Assembly (NCBI GenBank): GCA_902569405.1
Contig: CACFTX010000001.1
Coordinates: 372,001 to 436,000, forward strand
Length of the DNA stretch: 64,000 nucleotides
Direction: 5' to 3'
Origin: an uncultured Pelagibacteraceae bacterium
GTDB taxonomy: Bacteria > Pseudomonadota > Alphaproteobacteria > Pelagibacterales > Pelagibacteraceae
Shown here: positions 7,223-16,194 of the stretch, piece after piece
Layout of the letters: every line of letters starts with the position of its first letter
How positions within the stretch are numbered: the first letter of the stretch is position 1
The notes under the pieces: model-generated
What the model was told of the DNA's origin: nothing
Database searches by the model: none
Seen by the model: the letters and a program-made list of their open reading frames with translations, nothing else
Position numbers and translations under genes: made by a program

Positions 7223-9274
7223 ATGAAAAATACTAATAATTATATATTTTTAATGGAAGATTTATCAAAACTAAAAGGCATTGGTAGCAAAACTGTTAAA
7301 ATATTAAAAAAGAAAAAAATTAACAATATATTTGATTTGCTTTGGAGATTGCCTCAATCATTCACAGATAGATCCGTATTAAGTAAAATAAGCGAATTAC
7401 AGATAGGAAAAATTCATACACTCAAAATTATTCCTAAAAAATATAATTTTCCAAGAATTAGAAATTTACCAAATAAAGTTTTTTGTGAGGACGATACCGG
7501 TAATATAGATTGTGTTTTTTTTAATAGTTATGAAGGTTACATAAAAAAAATACTTCCACTAAATCAAGAAATAACTGTAAGTGGAAAAGTTAGTTATTTT
7601 AAAAAAAAATATCAATTAACTAACCCCACATATATTTCAAACAATTCTTCATTGGTCCAAGCACTACATAACAAATACTCTTTAACAGATGGTATAAGTG
7701 AAAAAATGTACAATAAAATCATAAATCAGGTCTTGCACAAATTGCCTAGTTTAACTGAATGGTTAAATGATAAAATCTTAAAGAAATTTAATAATATTTC
7801 TTGGAATGAATCAATAATTAAACTTCACGATCCAACAAACATCGGTAATTATAATAGTAATTTTTTTAAAAGACTTGCATTTGATGAAATTCTTTCTTCT
7901 TTTTTAATTTTTTCAGAAGTAAGAAAAAAAATTAAAAAAATTAAAAAAAATAAAAAAAACTTCACAAATAAATACTTTAAAAATTTAATACAAAAAATGA
8001 ATTTCAAACTAACAAATGATCAGGTTAAGGTTCTAGAAGAAATTAACAATGATATGAAATCTCAAAGTAAAATGTTTAGATTATTACAAGGAGATGTTGG
8101 TACTGGAAAAACTATTGTTGCATTGATATCAAGCTTGAACGTTATTGAATCTGGTTATCAAGTCGCGTTTATGGCACCTACTGAAATTTTAGCACTACAA
8201 CATTACAATTTAGCAAAAAAAATATTTCCCCGAAATATTAATGTAGAAATTTTATCAAGTAAAATTAAAAATACAAAAAGTAAAATTATTGTTAAAAAAT
8301 TAACTGAAAATAAAATTAATATTATTTTTGGCACTCATGCAATTTTTCAAAAAAAAATTACATTTAACAATCTTGGTTATATTATCATTGATGAACAGCA
8401 TAAATTTGGTGTTAGACAAAGAAAATTACTTTCTGATAAAGGTGGTAGTAATTGTGACACGCTTCTCATGTCTGCAACTCCAATACCGAGAACTTTAACA
8501 ATGTCAATATACGGTGATATGGATGTTTCTATAATTAAAGATAAACCAAAATGCAGAAAAGATGTAATTACTTATAGCAAAGTTGAAAGTAAAATTGATG
8601 AAGTAATTAAATTTGTTAGAAAAAATATAATAGAAAATAATCAAATTTTTTGGGTATGTCCTTTAATCGAAGAGTCAAAGAAAATTGACCATGTTTCAGC
8701 TATTAAAAAATTTCAATATTTGAATAAAATTTTCCCAAACGAAGTTGCAATAATTCATAGCAAGATTGATGATAATGAAAAAGAAAAAATATTATTAGAT
8801 TTTTTAAATAAAAAATACAAAATTTTAGTTTCAACTACTATAATCGAAGTAGGTATAGATTTTCCAAACGCTAATGTAATAATAATTGAAAATACAAATA
8901 AATTTGGTTTATCTCAATTGCATCAACTTAGAGGCAGAGTTGGAAGAGGCTCAAAGCAATCTTTTTGCATATTAATTTACAAATCAAATTTAAGTGAAAA
9001 TGCTAAAAAACGAATTAACATTTTAAAAAAAACAAATGATGGTTTTGAAATATCTAAAGAAGATATGAAATTAAGGGGATTTGGAGATATTTTAGGTTTT
9101 AAGCAAAGTGGTTTAAAAAATTATAGACTTGCAGATCCGATTCAGAATGAAGATTTATTTTTACTTGCTAAGGAAGAAGTTAATAGAATTGAAAAGGAAG
9201 AAAAAAACTTAAAAAAATATAAAACTTTATTAAAACTCTATGATCAAGCAGATATAATAAATGATATTATTTAA
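7223..9274 (+). CDS. recG: ATP-dependent DNA helicase RecG
   Basis: Branch-migrating helicase that remodels stalled replication forks and Holliday junctions. It has an N-terminal wedge/OB domain (roughly residues 60-150), Walker A GDVGTGKT at 290-297, the DEQH box in IIIDEQHKFGVRQR, motif III SATPIPRT, and C-terminal helicase motifs with QLRGRVGRG. Length of 683 residues is typical. An alternative in-frame ATG lies 10 codons downstream; no convincing Shine-Dalgarno separates the two. A TATAAT at 7213-7218 sits only 4 bases before the first ATG, so the message may be leaderless. The 3' end overlaps the convergent DUF502 gene by 8 bases. Confidence 0.95.
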   Translation: MKNTNNYIFLMEDLSKLKGIGSKTVKILKKKKINNIFDLLWRLPQSFTDRSVLSKISELQIGKIHTLKIIPKKYNFPRIRNLPNKVFCEDDTGNIDCVFFNSYEGYIKKILPLNQEITVSGKVSYFKKKYQLTNPTYISNNSSLVQALHNKYSLTDGISEKMYNKIINQVLHKLPSLTEWLNDKILKKFNNISWNESIIKLHDPTNIGNYNSNFFKRLAFDEILSSFLIFSEVRKKIKKIKKNKKNFTNKYFKNLIQKMNFKLTNDQVKVLEEINNDMKSQSKMFRLLQGDVGTGKTIVALISSLNVIESGYQVAFMAPTEILALQHYNLAKKIFPRNINVEILSSKIKNTKSKIIVKKLTENKINIIFGTHAIFQKKITFNNLGYIIIDEQHKFGVRQRKLLSDKGGSNCDTLLMSATPIPRTLTMSIYGDMDVSIIKDKPKCRKDVITYSKVESKIDEVIKFVRKNIIENNQIFWVCPLIEESKKIDHVSAIKKFQYLNKIFPNEVAIIHSKIDDNEKEKILLDFLNKKYKILVSTTIIEVGIDFPNANVIIIENTNKFGLSQLHQLRGRVGRGSKQSFCILIYKSNLSENAKKRINILKKTNDGFEISKEDMKLRGFGDILGFKQSGLKNYRLADPIQNEDLFLLAKEEVNRIEKEEKNLKKYKTLLKLYDQADIINDII

Positions 9275-9887
9275 TTTTTGGATTTGATGTTCCTGCAGAT
9301 ACTATAAATTTTGAAGCTTCCTCAAAGGTCATATCCATAAATATTAGATCTTTTTTAGGAAACATTAATAAAAAACCACTAGTTGGATTTGGTGTAGTTG
9401 GGATAAAAACATTAACTAAATCTTCATTTGTTTTTTTAGACATTTCAGTTTTATTGTCTTTGGTTGCAAAACCTACTGCCCAAGTTCCTTTTTTAGGATA
9501 TTCAACTAATACAACAGATTTTTTGCTATTATCCTTCTTGGTAAAAGTTGCAGTCATTTGGCCAATTGCAGAATAAATTGTTCTTAAAATTGGTATTTTT
9601 TTAAATAATTCATCAATCACTTGTAGAAATTTTTTACCCAAAAATGATAACGATAAACCACCAATAATAGTTATAAAAACTATTGTTAAAAATATTTCTA
9701 AACCAGGTATTGAAAAATGTAAGTAAGTATTAGGGTTAAGTTTTTCTGGTATCAATCTAGAGGAAACATTAATTAAAATTTTGGTAAGATATAAAGTAAA
9801 TCCAATAGGTATCAAAACCACAACACCAGTAAAAAAATAATTACGAATTTTTAATATAAATGATTTCTTTCTTTTTTTTATAGTCAT
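9267..9887 (-). CDS. DUF502 family inner-membrane protein
   Basis: A 206-residue protein with a basic N-terminus and two long hydrophobic segments (about residues 16-36 and 60-84). The DUF502 hallmark follows: IPILRTIYSAIGQMTATF and then VVLVEYPKKGTWAVGFAT and VFIPTTPNPTSGFLLMFPK. The family is widespread and has no settled biochemical role. An adjacent DUF502 gene next to recG is common in Alphaproteobacteria. It is convergent with recG (8-base overlap) and divergent from the M48 protease gene (43-bp spacer). Confidence 0.88.
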   Translation of the reverse strand: MTIKKRKKSFILKIRNYFFTGVVVLIPIGFTLYLTKILINVSSRLIPEKLNPNTYLHFSIPGLEIFLTIVFITIIGGLSLSFLGKKFLQVIDELFKKIPILRTIYSAIGQMTATFTKKDNSKKSVVLVEYPKKGTWAVGFATKDNKTEMSKKTNEDLVNVFIPTTPNPTSGFLLMFPKKDLIFMDMTFEEASKFIVSAGTSNPKIK

Positions 9888-9930
9888 ACTTTATTGAGAT
9901 TTTGGATTAATTATATAATATATTAATAGA

Positions 9931-10752
9931 ATGAATAGAAGAAAATTTCTAACTTATATTGGTTGTGGCTGCTGTAATTTAATAATGACTTCCTGCGGAA
10001 CCACACCTATTACTGACCGTAAACAATTAAAACTGATTCCAGAAGCTAGATTAAACGCTCAAGCGGCTCAAATATATGAAAAAGTTAAAAAAAAAGAAAA
10101 GCTTATAAAAGGCACTAGTGAACTACATCTGATTAAAAATATTGGAAAAAAAATGCAAAATTCTATAAGTGAATATTTTTATCAAACAAATCAGAATGAC
10201 CCCACTACATATTTTGATTGGGAGTATATTTTGATTGATAATAAAAAAATAAAAAATGCTTGGTGTATGCCTGGTGGTAAAATTGCAGTTTATACAGGCA
10301 TGCTTGACGTAACTAAAAATGAAAATGGTTTAGCTGCTGTTATGGGTCATGAGATTGCACATGCTGTAGCTAAGCATTCCGTTGAAAGAGCAAGTAGAAA
10401 TGTCGTTATTAATGTTGCAACACAAATCACTGATGTCTTGTCTGGCGGCAAACTATCCACTGTTAATAGAACAACAGGAATGAATACAGTTGGACTACTT
10501 ACACAAATTGGAATATTTAATCCATTTAATAGAAAACAAGAAAGCGAAGCTGATTATTTAGGTTTAGTATTTTCATCTTTATCAGGTTATGACATAAGGG
10601 AAACTACTTTACTTTGGGAACGAATGAAGGAAGCAAACAAAGGAAAAAAAGTCCCTGAATTTATGAGCACACACCCTTCTCCTGATAATAGAATAGCAAA
10701 AATAAATGATTGGATATACGAAGTGATGATTAAATATCCTCCTAACACTTAA
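9931..10752 (+). CDS. M48-family zinc metalloprotease, predicted lipoprotein
   Basis: Likely envelope quality-control protease of the LoiP/YcaL type. Catalytic motif HEIAH at residues 140-144 and the third-ligand region ESEADYLG around residue 206 are intact. The C-terminal THPSPDNRI block is typical of M48 proteins. The N-terminus reads MNRRKFLTYIGCGCC and then a lipobox ending at Cys22. The RRKFL element resembles a Tat signal, so export of a folded lipoprotein by the Tat system (encoded at 23767-24948) is possible, though a Sec route is not excluded. It is followed by tRNA-Lys on the other strand. Confidence 0.88.
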   Translation: MNRRKFLTYIGCGCCNLIMTSCGTTPITDRKQLKLIPEARLNAQAAQIYEKVKKKEKLIKGTSELHLIKNIGKKMQNSISEYFYQTNQNDPTTYFDWEYILIDNKKIKNAWCMPGGKIAVYTGMLDVTKNENGLAAVMGHEIAHAVAKHSVERASRNVVINVATQITDVLSGGKLSTVNRTTGMNTVGLLTQIGIFNPFNRKQESEADYLGLVFSSLSGYDIRETTLLWERMKEANKGKKVPEFMSTHPSPDNRIAKINDWIYEVMIKYPPNT

Positions 10753-10761
10753 ATGTAAAAA

Positions 10762-10837
<76 letters not shown>

Positions 10838-10850
10838 ATCAACAAAAAAA

Positions 10851-10878
10851 CTTATAGACTTTTTTTTAAAATAATCAA
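10851..10878 (-). promoter_or_regulatory. Candidate promoter of tRNA-Lys
   Basis: On the minus strand TTGATT (10873-10878), 16 bases, then TATAAG (10851-10856). The predicted start near 10844 is about 7 bases upstream of the tRNA. Visible spacing only; no experimental support. Confidence 0.45.
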
Positions 10879-10890
10879 CGTGTATAAATA

Positions 10891-12003
10891 TTACAACTTT
10901 CCAATATATTTATCATGAAAATCATCAAAAGTGCCTTTTTTAATATGTTCTCTTATTGATTTCATCAGTTCTTGATAAAAATTAATATTGTGTAAAGTTA
11001 GCAACATGGACGCTAAAATTTCATTTGTATTAAATAAATGATTTAAATAGTTTTTAGAATATTTGTTTAAATTAAAATTATTACATTTGGGATCAAGTGG
11101 TTGATTGTCTTTTTGATATTTAGAATTTTTTATATTTACTCTACCATTCCATGTGAAAGCCAATCCAGTTCTACCTGATCTTGTCGGTAAAACACAGTCA
11201 AACATATCAATTCCTCTTTTTACAGCGCCTAAAATATCTGATGGTGTTCCAACGCCCATAAGGTATCTTGGTTTATCATTTGGCATGTGATCTTTTAGAA
11301 CATCCAGGATTTTAAACATTTCAACTTGAGTTTCACCAACTGCTAAGCCTCCTATTGCATATCCATCAAAATTGATTTTAATAAGTTCATTCAATGATCT
11401 TATTCTTAAATCATCAAACAATCCGCCTTGTACAATTCCAAATAATGCTTTGTGAGGAATTACGCCAAATTCTTTTTTTGATCTAAGCGCCCAATACAAA
11501 GATAGTTCCATAGATTTTTGGATTATTTTATAATCTTTAGATCTTTTTGGACATTCGTCCATAACCATTAATATATCCGAATTTAAATTTTTTTGTATTT
11601 TGATACTTTCTTCAGGACTTAAAATAATTTTTTTTCCATCAATATGCGAGTTGAATATTGCTCCTTTTTCTCTATCTATTCTATTAAGTTTAGACAAAGA
11701 CATAACTTGAAATCCTCCAGAGTCAGTTAAAATTGGTAATGAACAGTTCATAAAAGAATGCAGTCCGCCAGCAAATTTAACTCTATCAACTCCAGGTCTT
11801 AACATTAAATGATACGTGTTAGATAATATTATTTCCGAACCAGTTTTGACAATATCATTAATAAATGTAGCTTTTACAGTTGCTTGTGTACCAACAGGCA
11901 TAAATGCAGGGGTGTTTATAATTCCCCTGTGAGTTTTTATTACTCCACATCTAGAGAAATTATCCGTTTTAATTACATTAAAAGAAAATTTTTTTAATGC
12001 CAT
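10891..12003 (-). CDS. tgt: tRNA-guanine transglycosylase with eroded zinc site
   Basis: Exchanges guanine 34 for a queuosine precursor in tRNAs with GUN anticodons. Catalytic elements are intact: TDSGGFQVMS with Asp94, the GIVQGG substrate loop near 189-194, and FDCVLPTR with nucleophile Asp269. Length of 370 residues is normal. The structural zinc site is not intact: the family pattern of three cysteines plus a histidine reads Cys307, Asn309, Leu312, His338. The 31-residue Cys-to-His spacing matches the E. coli protein (302 to 333), so the alignment is secure. The enzyme may fold without zinc, or be impaired. Upstream neighbours ppiA and coaD are on the same strand. Confidence 0.93.
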   Translation of the reverse strand: MALKKFSFNVIKTDNFSRCGVIKTHRGIINTPAFMPVGTQATVKATFINDIVKTGSEIILSNTYHLMLRPGVDRVKFAGGLHSFMNCSLPILTDSGGFQVMSLSKLNRIDREKGAIFNSHIDGKKIILSPEESIKIQKNLNSDILMVMDECPKRSKDYKIIQKSMELSLYWALRSKKEFGVIPHKALFGIVQGGLFDDLRIRSLNELIKINFDGYAIGGLAVGETQVEMFKILDVLKDHMPNDKPRYLMGVGTPSDILGAVKRGIDMFDCVLPTRSGRTGLAFTWNGRVNIKNSKYQKDNQPLDPKCNNFNLNKYSKNYLNHLFNTNEILASMLLTLHNINFYQELMKSIREHIKKGTFDDFHDKYIGKL

Positions 12004-12012
12004 TAAAAAAAA

Positions 12013-12573
12013 TTACAACGACTTAAAGGCTATAATTTTATCAGGATTTTCCACAGATCCATTTTTATTTTCATCGCCTCTTTTGATTTTATCAACAAAC
12101 TCCATACCTTCAATTACTTTACCAAATACGGTATATTGTCGATCTAAGAATGGTGCAGCTTTAAAACAAATAAAAAATTGACTATTTGCACTATTAGGGT
12201 CTTGTGATCGAGCCATAGATAACGTTCCTCTATCATGAGGAAGATTGTTAAATTCTTGCTTTAAATTTGGTAAGTTTGATCCTCCCATACCTGCTCTGTT
12301 TAAATCAAAATCAACACTTGTAGAATTTCCGTATTGAACATCTCCAGTTTGAGCCATGAATCCATCTATTACCCTGTGAAAAACAACACCATCATATTTA
12401 CCATCATTAGCTAAACTTTTTATTCTTTCGACATGCTTGGGTGCGATATCAGGAAATAATTCTATTTTAACATCTCCATCTTTTAATTTTAATATCATAA
12501 TGTTTTCTTCTCCTATCAAGTTATTTGTTGTTAAAATAAGTAAAATTAATACTCGTAATAAAAACTTATTCAT
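12013..12573 (-). CDS. ppiA: Cyclophilin-type peptidyl-prolyl isomerase, exported
   Basis: Catalyses cis-trans isomerisation of prolyl bonds. The 186-residue protein starts with a cleavable signal (about residues 1-21, MNKFLLRVLILLILTTNNLIG), so it should act in the periplasm. The cyclophilin core is clear: FHRVIDGFMAQTGD, then SMARSQDPNSANSQFFI and the FGKVIEGMEFVDKI block. It overlaps coaD by 8 bases and precedes tgt by 9 bases. Confidence 0.92.
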   Translation of the reverse strand: MNKFLLRVLILLILTTNNLIGEENIMILKLKDGDVKIELFPDIAPKHVERIKSLANDGKYDGVVFHRVIDGFMAQTGDVQYGNSTSVDFDLNRAGMGGSNLPNLKQEFNNLPHDRGTLSMARSQDPNSANSQFFICFKAAPFLDRQYTVFGKVIEGMEFVDKIKRGDENKNGSVENPDKIIAFKSL

Positions 12574-13060
12574 ATTTTAATTTTAAAGCTTTTATTGTGC
12601 TTTTAGTTGTAAATTTATTAATATCACCACCTAATGAAATTATTTCTTTAACGAAATTTGATGAAATGATTTGATTTTCTACATTTGACATTAAAAATAT
12701 AGTTTCTATAGAATTATTTAACTTTCTATTCATTCCAGCTAATTGAAATTCATATTCAAAATCTGAGACCGCTCTCAACCCTCTTAAAATAATATTAGAA
12801 TTATATTTTTTACATAAACTTGTAGTTAAAGATTTAAATGAAATGATTTTAATTTTTTTTTTATTAAGTTTTAAATCACTATATAAAGCTTTTTTAACAA
12901 TGCTAATTCTTTCATCTGAATCAAAAAGATAATTCTTATTATTTATATCTGATATAGCAACCACAACAGTGTCAACAATTTTCAAAGCTTTTTTAATTAC
13001 ATCAATGTGACCATATGTAATTGGATCAAATGTTCCAGGATAAATTGCACTTTTTTTCAT
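12566..13060 (-). CDS. coaD: Phosphopantetheine adenylyltransferase
   Basis: Penultimate step of coenzyme A synthesis: transfers AMP from ATP to 4'-phosphopantetheine. The nucleotidyltransferase motif is AIYPGTFDPITYGHIDVI at residues 5-22 (T/HxGH), and the C-terminal ISSNFVKEI is in the ISSSxVR position. The RGLRAVSDFEYEFQLAGMN block is characteristic. 164 residues is the family length. The start overlaps the gyrA stop by one base (TAATG), giving likely translational coupling. Confidence 0.95.
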   Translation of the reverse strand: MKKSAIYPGTFDPITYGHIDVIKKALKIVDTVVVAISDINNKNYLFDSDERISIVKKALYSDLKLNKKKIKIISFKSLTTSLCKKYNSNIILRGLRAVSDFEYEFQLAGMNRKLNNSIETIFLMSNVENQIISSNFVKEIISLGGDINKFTTKSTIKALKLKYE

Positions 13061-15639
13061 TACAGGAGATTATCATCAATTTTAGTCGCTGAAACAACTT
13101 TTTCATCTCCTGATAATTTTATAATTCTCACACCCTGAGTATTTCTTCCTGCTATTCTTATTTCTTTGACGGCAACTCTTATAACTCTACCTTTATTGGT
13201 TGATATTAATATTTCATCACCCTCGTTTACAGGAAATGAAGATGCAACATTTCCATTTCTTTCAGAGTTAACTATACCAATAATTCCTTTTCCTCCTCTA
13301 TTGGTTACTCTATAATCGTAATGTGATGTCCTCTTACCAAAACCGTTTTTTGTAATTGAAAGTATGAATTTTTCTTTAGCTGCAAATTCTGATTTGTCTG
13401 TTTTAGTTAATTTACCATTTTTCTTATTAGAATCTTGATCAATTATTGATAAAGAAACTATTGAATCGTCGTTTGCTAAATTAATGCCTTTTATTCCTTT
13501 TGAAGACCTTCCTTTAAAAACACGTAATTTTTTAGAGTCAAACCTTATACATTTGCCATTATATGTGCTTAAAATAATATCTTGATCATCTCTACATATT
13601 TTTACACCAACAATCTTGTCATTTGTGTCAAGTTTCATTGCTATTTTACCTGATGTATTTATTGATGAAAAATCTTCCAAACTATTTTTTCTTACCTTTC
13701 CTTTGGAAGTGGCAAAAACTATGTAAAGATTTTTCCAATCTGATTGGTTATCTGGAAATGGCATTATAGAGCTTATAGATTGGTGGTTTTTTAAAGGCAG
13801 AATATTGAATAAAGATTTTCCTTTTGATGAAGCTGATCCTTCAGGTATTTTCCATGCTTTAATTTTATAGACCAAGCCTTCAGTAGAAAAAAATAATACC
13901 GGAGTGTGAGTATTTACAGACAATGTCTGAACTACAGAATCTTCATCTCTAGTTTTAATTCCAGATTTACCTTTTCCGCCTCTTTTTTGTTGTTTCACAC
14001 TACTTAAGGCACCTCTTTTAATATATCCTTGCAATGTAACAGTTAAGATAACTGCTTCACTCTGTATGGTTTCTTCAATGTCATAATTCAATACAGCATC
14101 AATTATTTGTGTTCTTCTAGGTACTGAAAATTTTTCCTTAATATCATTTAATTCTTTACTAATAACTTTTAAAAGTTCCTTTTTTGAATTAATAATTTTT
14201 TTATATTGTGAAATTAATTCTGAAAGTTTTTTGATTTCATGTTCAATTTCATTAATGCCAAGAGCTGTAAGTTTTTGTAATCTAAGTTCCAATATTGACA
14301 TAACTTGATTTTCTGAAAAAGAATAAACATTTTTAGATTTTTTTTCATGTATCAAATTTATTAATTTAAGTGATTTATTGATTTTCCAGTTGGCATTAAG
14401 CAGTTTACTTTTAGCTTCGTCAGGATTTTTTGAATTTCTGATTATTTTAATTACTTTATCTAAATTTTCAACACTAACTGACAAACCAATTAATATATGT
14501 GCTCTATCTTCAGCTTTTTTTAAATCAAATTTAGTTTTTTTAATTACTACATCTTCTCTAAATTTTAAAAAATTTTCTAAAAATTCTTTTAAATTGCAAG
14601 TTTTTGGTTTGTTATCAACTATTGCCAAAGTATTAAAACCAAAAGAACTTTCTATAGATGTGTATTTAAATAATTGTCTTTTAACTGTTTCTGGTTCTAC
14701 ATTAGATCTTAAATCAATTGCTACTCTGACACCCTCCCTATTCGATTCATCACGAATATCTCTTATACCTTCAATTTTTTTATCTCTTACAAGTTCAGCT
14801 ATTCTTTCATTAAGGACTGATTTATTAACTTGGTATGGTATTGACGAAATAACAAGTCGCTCTCTTCCATTTTTCATTTGTTCAATTTTAATGTCACCTC
14901 TTATTTTAAAAGAGCCTCTTCCAGTTTTGTATCCTTCTTTAATTATATTTTTTCCTATAATAATTCCACCTGTTGGAAAGTCTGGTCCTGGTATATGCTT
15001 CATCAATTCGTTTAACTTTAAATCTTTATTGTTTATAAGTGCTAAAGTTCCATTAATGACTTCACCTAAATTATGAGGTGGTATACTTGTTGCCATACCT
15101 ACTGCTATTCCTCCTGCGCCATTTACAAGCAGGTTCGGAAATTGTGCTGGTAAAACTGATGGTTCTTTTTCAGTTTCGTCATAATTACTTTTAAATTCTA
15201 TAGTATTCTTATCAATGTCATCTATTAAAAATTGAGAAACTTTAGAAAGTCTTGTCTCTGTGTATCTCATTGCAGCAGCAGGATCACCATCAACTGATCC
15301 AAAATTACCTTGTCCATCAATTAATGGTAAACTCATTGAAAAGTCTTGAACCATTCTTACCAAAGCGTCATAAACAGATTGATCACCATGAGGATGGTAT
15401 TTACCAATAACATCACCTACAATTCTAGCTGATTTTCTAAATTGTTTAGACCAGTCATATCCACCTTTGTGCATAGCAAATAATATTCTTCTGTGAACTG
15501 GTTTTAATCCATCCCTAACATCTGGGAGCGCTCTACTAATAATCACACTCATTGCATAAGACAAATATGATGAACTCATTTCATCATGCATTGATATGAG
15601 TTTAATTTTTTTATCTTTAATTATTTCGTTTTTTTCCAT
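13060..15639 (-). CDS. gyrA: DNA gyrase subunit A
   Basis: Breakage-reunion subunit of gyrase, which introduces negative supercoils. Catalytic Tyr126 lies in AAMRYTETR. The quinolone-determining region reads [10 protein letters not shown]: Gln87 replaces E. coli Ser83, while Asp91 matches Asp87. The C-terminal pinwheel carries the GyrA box as [11 protein letters not shown]. At 859 residues it is a complete gyrase-type rather than ParC-type subunit. It follows ssb with a 5-bp gap and overlaps coaD by one base. A 232-codon open frame on the opposite strand (14378-15076) is a shadow of this gene. Confidence 0.96.
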   Translation of the reverse strand: MEKNEIIKDKKIKLISMHDEMSSSYLSYAMSVIISRALPDVRDGLKPVHRRILFAMHKGGYDWSKQFRKSARIVGDVIGKYHPHGDQSVYDALVRMVQDFSMSLPLIDGQGNFGSVDGDPAAAMRYTETRLSKVSQFLIDDIDKNTIEFKSNYDETEKEPSVLPAQFPNLLVNGAGGIAVGMATSIPPHNLGEVINGTLALINNKDLKLNELMKHIPGPDFPTGGIIIGKNIIKEGYKTGRGSFKIRGDIKIEQMKNGRERLVISSIPYQVNKSVLNERIAELVRDKKIEGIRDIRDESNREGVRVAIDLRSNVEPETVKRQLFKYTSIESSFGFNTLAIVDNKPKTCNLKEFLENFLKFREDVVIKKTKFDLKKAEDRAHILIGLSVSVENLDKVIKIIRNSKNPDEAKSKLLNANWKINKSLKLINLIHEKKSKNVYSFSENQVMSILELRLQKLTALGINEIEHEIKKLSELISQYKKIINSKKELLKVISKELNDIKEKFSVPRRTQIIDAVLNYDIEETIQSEAVILTVTLQGYIKRGALSSVKQQKRGGKGKSGIKTRDEDSVVQTLSVNTHTPVLFFSTEGLVYKIKAWKIPEGSASSKGKSLFNILPLKNHQSISSIMPFPDNQSDWKNLYIVFATSKGKVRKNSLEDFSSINTSGKIAMKLDTNDKIVGVKICRDDQDIILSTYNGKCIRFDSKKLRVFKGRSSKGIKGINLANDDSIVSLSIIDQDSNKKNGKLTKTDKSEFAAKEKFILSITKNGFGKRTSHYDYRVTNRGGKGIIGIVNSERNGNVASSFPVNEGDEILISTNKGRVIRVAVKEIRIAGRNTQGVRIIKLSGDEKVVSATKIDDNLL

Positions 15640-15644
15640 AAAAA

Positions 15645-16103
15645 CTAAAAAGGAATATCGTCATCTAGATCATTAGATGGTTGCGGCATGTCTTGATTGT
15701 TTTTTGAAGTACTTTGAGTTTTATCGTTTTGGATAGAAGAACCAGAACCTCCACCACCAAGCATAGTAAGTGATGAATTATAGCCTTGAATTATAATTTC
15801 AGTAGAATACTTATCCTGACCGGATTGCTCATCTTTCCACTTTCTTGTTGAAAGCTGTCCTTCAACATAAATTTGAGCACCTTTTTTTAAATACTGTTGA
15901 ACTACATTTACTAGTCCTTCATTAAATACAACTATACGGTGCCATTCAGTTTTTTCCTTTTTTTCACCTGTATTCTTGTCTTTCCAGGATTGGCTTGTAG
16001 CCAAGCTTAAACGGGCTACACTTTTTCCGTTAACCATTTGTTTTATTTCAGGATCTGCGCCTAATCGACCAATTAATAATACTTTATTTAAACTTCCAGC
16101 CAT
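15645..16103 (-). CDS. ssb: Single-stranded DNA-binding protein
   Basis: OB-fold protein coating single-stranded DNA in replication and repair. The N-terminus [17 protein letters not shown] and the [33 protein letters not shown]-type core run to about residue 110, followed by a Gly/Ser/Gln-rich linker and the acidic tip DDDIPF that recruits partner proteins. 152 residues. Divergent from uvrA across a 91-bp spacer, a common pairing in Alphaproteobacteria. I saw no clear alphaproteobacterial LexA box (GTTC-N7-GTTC) in that spacer. Confidence 0.96.
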   Translation of the reverse strand: MAGSLNKVLLIGRLGADPEIKQMVNGKSVARLSLATSQSWKDKNTGEKKEKTEWHRIVVFNEGLVNVVQQYLKKGAQIYVEGQLSTRKWKDEQSGQDKYSTEIIIQGYNSSLTMLGGGGSGSSIQNDKTQSTSKNNQDMPQPSNDLDDDIPF

Positions 16104-16194
16104 AATATTTTAATATTTTTTAAATTAATGATGTAGAATTATATCATAATTTTAATCTCATTATTAATTTTATTAAATTAATGCAACAAAAAAT

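Noticed and set aside
14378-15076. A 232-codon open frame on the plus strand
   Set aside because: It lies wholly opposite gyrA, has no recognisable domain and no ribosome site; its composition is what the complement of the gyrA frame gives.
16104-16194. LexA-type SOS box between ssb and uvrA
   Set aside because: I found no GTTC-N7-GTTC or CTGT-N8-ACAG pattern in the 91-bp spacer.
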